From: Actinomadura barringtoniae
GTDB lineage: Bacteria > Actinomycetota > Actinomycetes > Streptosporangiales > Streptosporangiaceae
Direction: 5' to 3'
Assembly: GCF_017573505.1 (NCBI RefSeq)
Contig: NZ_JAGEOJ010000002.1
Span: 248,001 to 312,000 of the forward strand
Length of the DNA: 64,000 nt
The translations under genes and the position numbers were made by a program. A model generated the notes under the pieces. It was not told where the DNA came from and ran no database searches. It saw only the letters and a list, made by a program, of their open reading frames with translations. This document shows, one piece after another, positions 61,619 to 64,000 of this stretch (its first letter is position 1; each line of letters opens with the position of its first letter).

Positions 61619-63331
61619 TTACTTCACCGAGACCGAGGAGACGTCGTACCAGCCGCGCCACTCGTCGGTGTAGGTGTTCTTCACGCTCTTGCCGAACAGC
61701 GCGACCGTCTTCGGGTGGATCAGCGGCACGAGCGTCGCCTGCTTGCCGACGGTCGCGTCCAGCGCGCCCCAGCGCGGTGCTGCCTGCGCCAGGTCGGTGA
61801 TCTTGTTGATCGCGTCGATCTCCTTGTTGACCGCCGGGTCGTTCAGCTGCGCGAGGTTGTAGTTGCCGCCGTCCTTGAGGATCTGCCGGCCGTCGTAGAT
61901 CGGGATGAGGAACGGCCCGCCGGCGGGCCAGTCGGCGCCCCACGACTGGAGGCTCAGCGCGGGCTGCGTGGCGGGCTTGCCGGTGATCGTGCGGTAGTCC
62001 TCCTCGCTGTAGGACTTGGGGTTGACGGTGATGCCCGCCTGCTTCAGCGCGTCCTGGACCGCCGCGGCGACCTTGGGGCCGTAGAGGTCGGAGTCCCAGT
62101 TCGGGAAGGCCAGATCGGTCTTCAGGCCGTTCGGATAACCGGCCTGGGCCAGCAGTTCCTTGGCCTTGGCGGCGTTGCCGCTCTCGCCCGCCGGGAAGTA
62201 GTCGTAGGGCTGCTGGCCGAACGCCTTGCCCTCGGGCAGGAACGTGGTCGCCGGGGACGCCAGCGCCGAGCCGCCGACCGCGTTGACCACCGACTGCCGG
62301 TTGACCGCGTAGGCGACCGCCTGGCGCACCCGGATGTCGTTGAACGGCTTCTTGGTGGTGTCGAACGCGATGTACTTGGTCTCGCCGAAGATCCCGCGCG
62401 AGACCCGCTTGGCCAGCGCCGGGTCGCCGGCGAGCTGGGCGAGCTGCTGCGGGCCCGCGCTGGTGTCGGTGGTGATGGCACGGGAGTCGGCGCCCGCGCT
62501 GCTGGCGAGCCGCTGGTTGATCACGGCCGTGTCCAGCCCGGCGGTGACCTCGATGCGGTCCGGGCAGGCGAGGCGCTGGGTGTCGACGGCCCGCGACCAG
62601 TAGGTGTTGCGGACCAGGACCAGCTTCTTGCCCAGCTCGTACTTCTCGACCTTGTAGGGGCCGCTGGAGACCGGGGCGTTCTGGTACTTGGTACCGGTGT
62701 CCTTGGCCTTCGGGACCGGCGCGAACTGGGTGGCGGTGGCCAGGTAGGGGAAGTCGCCGTGCGGCTGCCGCAGCTTGAAGACGATCGTCTTGTCGTCGGG
62801 CGTCTCGATCGACTTCAGGTCGGCGCCGCCCTTGTAGGGGCCCTTGTAGTCGGCGGCGTCGACCAGCCAGTCGTGCAGGTAGGGCGCGCCGCCCGGCAGG
62901 TCGGGCGAGAACGAGCGCTCGATGCCGTACTTGACGTCCTTGGAGGTGATCGGCGTGCCGTCGTCGAACTTCAGCCCGTCGCGCAGCGTGTACTTCCAGG
63001 TCTTGGCGTCGTCGCTCGGGGTGCCGAGGTCGGTGGCCAGGTCGGGGACCGGCTTGGTGCCCGCCTCCCCCGCGACCCGCTGCCGGGTGGTCAGCGTGCG
63101 GTAGACCAGCGTCGGCAGCGCCCCGCCGCCGGAGGTGTAGAGCGTGGCCGGGTCGAACTTGGCCAGGCCGCTCTGGTTGAGCACGGTGAGCGTGCCGCCC
63201 TGGCAGGTCTTGGGGTCGAACGCCGCCGACGACGATCCACCAGATCCGCTGTCGTCACCGCCGCACGCGGCGGCGGTGGAAGTGATCGCCAGCAGCGCGG
63301 CGCCAAGCAGCAGGGTCGGTCTCAAGCTCAT
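61619..63331 (-). CDS. ABC importer substrate-binding lipoprotein (family 5, peptide/nickel)
   Basis: A 570-residue lipoprotein: signal SLRPTLLLGAALLAITSTAAAC with the lipobox Cys, a GGDDSGSGGSSS linker, then the SBP_bac_5 fold (TLVYRTLTTR, WKYTLRDGLKFDDGTPITSKDVKYGIERS, RQAVAYAVNRQSVVNAV). The ligand may be an oligopeptide; nickel or a sugar-like compound cannot be excluded. It leads the five-gene operon. Upstream there is an AAATAG ... CTATTT dyad (63386-63410). Confidence 0.92.
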   Translation of the reverse strand: MSLRPTLLLGAALLAITSTAAACGGDDSGSGGSSSAAFDPKTCQGGTLTVLNQSGLAKFDPATLYTSGGGALPTLVYRTLTTRQRVAGEAGTKPVPDLATDLGTPSDDAKTWKYTLRDGLKFDDGTPITSKDVKYGIERSFSPDLPGGAPYLHDWLVDAADYKGPYKGGADLKSIETPDDKTIVFKLRQPHGDFPYLATATQFAPVPKAKDTGTKYQNAPVSSGPYKVEKYELGKKLVLVRNTYWSRAVDTQRLACPDRIEVTAGLDTAVINQRLASSAGADSRAITTDTSAGPQQLAQLAGDPALAKRVSRGIFGETKYIAFDTTKKPFNDIRVRQAVAYAVNRQSVVNAVGGSALASPATTFLPEGKAFGQQPYDYFPAGESGNAAKAKELLAQAGYPNGLKTDLAFPNWDSDLYGPKVAAAVQDALKQAGITVNPKSYSEEDYRTITGKPATQPALSLQSWGADWPAGGPFLIPIYDGRQILKDGGNYNLAQLNDPAVNKEIDAINKITDLAQAAPRWGALDATVGKQATLVPLIHPKTVALFGKSVKNTYTDEWRGWYDVSSVSVK

Positions 63332-63385
63332 GGGGGATGCCTCTTTCGGACTAGGTGCGCGCCCGAACCTAACGCCCACCCTCCC

Positions 63386-63410
63386 AAATAGCAACTTTTC
63401 CTACCTATTT
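63386..63410 (-). promoter_or_regulatory. A/T-rich dyad in the importer promoter region
   Basis: AAATAG (63386-63391) and CTATTT (63405-63410) are 6-base inverted arms with a 13-base spacer, in one of the few A/T-rich patches of the window, 55-80 bases before the binding-protein start. A likely promoter/operator zone; no consensus -10/-35 is clear. Confidence 0.35.
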
Positions 63411-63436
63411 AGTCGCCTTACGTCGATCTTGTTACC

Positions 63437-63501
63437 ACGCCGATCTTGCTCTGAGCGCCCTCAAACAGCACCCTTAAGGGCGCTCAGAGCAAGATCGGCG
63501 T
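63437..63501 (-). terminator. Long hairpin (25-bp perfect stem) after the GtrA gene
   Basis: Arms 63437-63461 and 63477-63501 pair perfectly over 25 bases around a 15-base loop. It is 46 bases past the GtrA stop in the direction of that transcript and before the importer promoter. A degenerate extra copy of part of the left arm (CGTCGATCTTG) lies at 63421-63431. Confidence 0.75.
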
Positions 63502-63505
63502 ATTC

Positions 63506-63547
63506 GGGGGTTGGGTGAGGAGGGGGTTGGGGGGAGGGGGGAGGGGG
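63506..63547 (+). other. G-quadruplex-type tract
   Basis: Six runs of G (5, 3, 5, 6, 6 and 5) within 42 bases, each separated by 1-6 other bases. This satisfies the usual four-run pattern several times over. The G-rich strand is the template strand of the GtrA gene, which ends at 63548. Confidence 0.75.
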
Positions 63548-64000
63548 TTAGGCGGGGGCGGGGGTGAAGATCCACTTCTTGTACGACCAGTAGCGGAACG
63601 CCGAGCCCAGGGCGAGCCCGACCAGCAGGCCGATGTTGTAGGAGATCCCGCCGTGCAGGCCCAGCGTGTAGTAGGTGAACCCGGTGATCAGCACCTGGAT
63701 GCCCATGCCGATGCCGTTCAGCCCGAAGAAGACCACGACCTCGCGGCCCGAGCCGTCGCTGCCGGAGTCGCGGAAGGTCCAGTAGCGGTTGGCGAGGTAG
63801 GAGACCAGCGTCGAGGCCACGGTCGGGATGACCACGCTGGTGACGGGGCTGCCGCCGAGCCAGGCGCGCATCAGGTTGGCGCCGCCGATCGTGATCACCG
63901 TGCCGACGAACCCCACGAAGCCGAAAGAGAGCAGTTCGCGAAGGAACGTGCGGTACTGGGGAGCGATTTCGACCGTTTTAGCCGGTCTTGACCGCTGCAT
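63548..64000 (-). CDS. GtrA-family membrane protein
   Basis: A 150-residue, four-helix GtrA-like protein: LSFGFVGFVGTVITIGGANL, PTVASTLVSYLANRYWTFRD and LVGLALGSAFRYWSYKKWIF. The N-R-x-W-T-F and F-x-x-x-x-x-W-I/V-F motifs are diagnostic. GtrA proteins are thought to move or flip polyprenyl-linked sugars for cell-wall glycans. The ATG occupies the last bases of the window, so the ribosome-binding site and upstream neighbour are not visible. Confidence 0.88.
   Translation of the reverse strand: MQRSRPAKTVEIAPQYRTFLRELLSFGFVGFVGTVITIGGANLMRAWLGGSPVTSVVIPTVASTLVSYLANRYWTFRDSGSDGSGREVVVFFGLNGIGMGIQVLITGFTYYTLGLHGGISYNIGLLVGLALGSAFRYWSYKKWIFTPAPA

Overview
The window is high-GC actinobacterial chromosome. 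Signs are the G/C-rich third codon positions, many GTG starts and 4-base ATGA/GTGA gene overlaps, an actinobacterial iron box, LLM-type (probably F420-linked) oxidoreductases, XRE/DUF397 and ATP-binding anti-sigma modules, GtrA, and many TetR, MerR, ECF-sigma and two-component genes. It looks like a soil actinomycete, perhaps of the Streptosporangiales/Thermomonosporaceae, but no rRNA is present to confirm this. I saw no rRNA, tRNA, CRISPR array or insertion sequence.

Layout. 1-2.2 kb: the start of an iron-regulated lipoprotein gene, two small conserved genes and an LLM oxidoreductase, closed by a 17-bp-stem bidirectional terminator. 2.2-6.4 kb (minus): a free-standing, splicing-dead Hint/LAGLIDADG protein, dnaG and a primary-type sigma factor, a reduced macromolecular-synthesis operon. 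6.5-8.4 kb: a three-gene operon (SCO6745-like, GrpB-like, glycolipid-binding). 8.4-10 kb: a Tat-exported M20 peptidase. 10.2-16.6 kb: an NCS1 permease with a cysteine-rich tail, divergent from ureABCFGD. 16.6-24.8 kb: MFS pump, orphan sugar-type ABC ATPase, TetR/MMPL pair with an iterated operator, second MFS pump, ECF sigma factor. 24.8-30 kb: a small repeat protein, a MerR regulator with its operator, a NarL-type two-component pair and another MMPL.

30-38.3 kb: XRE/DUF397 plus an ATP-binding anti-sigma protein with a likely frameshift; a VanY-like lipoprotein divergent from an OmpR/HisKA pair; a TetR gene facing a membrane protein across three identical-type operators; an ArsR-ArsC fusion carrying two more copies of that operator inside its coding sequence; VOC, epimerase and PPOX genes, and a DUF899 remnant. 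38.5-47.5 kb: an arginine-deiminase island, arcA-arcB one way and arcC, a cation P-type ATPase and two amino-acid permeases the other way. 47.5-53.2 kb: an AhpD-like gene, a third MMPL, AraC, VOC and small membrane genes, all minus.

53.3-57.2 kb: YCII and an ECF42-type sigma factor translated from a probable CTG codon and fused in frame to a truncated tyrosine-recombinase domain; then an LLM oxidoreductase whose promoter carries the same MerR operator as the merR gene 30 kb away; then a DUF4389 membrane protein. 57.3-63.3 kb: a peptide/nickel-type ABC importer operon with an extra, motif-degenerate ATPase. 63.3-64 kb: a GtrA-like protein followed by a 25-bp hairpin and a G-quadruplex-type tract.

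The most unusual items are the sigma-recombinase fusion, the TetR operator family that enters a coding region, the two-site MerR regulon with matching leaderless promoters, and the solo homing-endonuclease protein in the dnaG operon.
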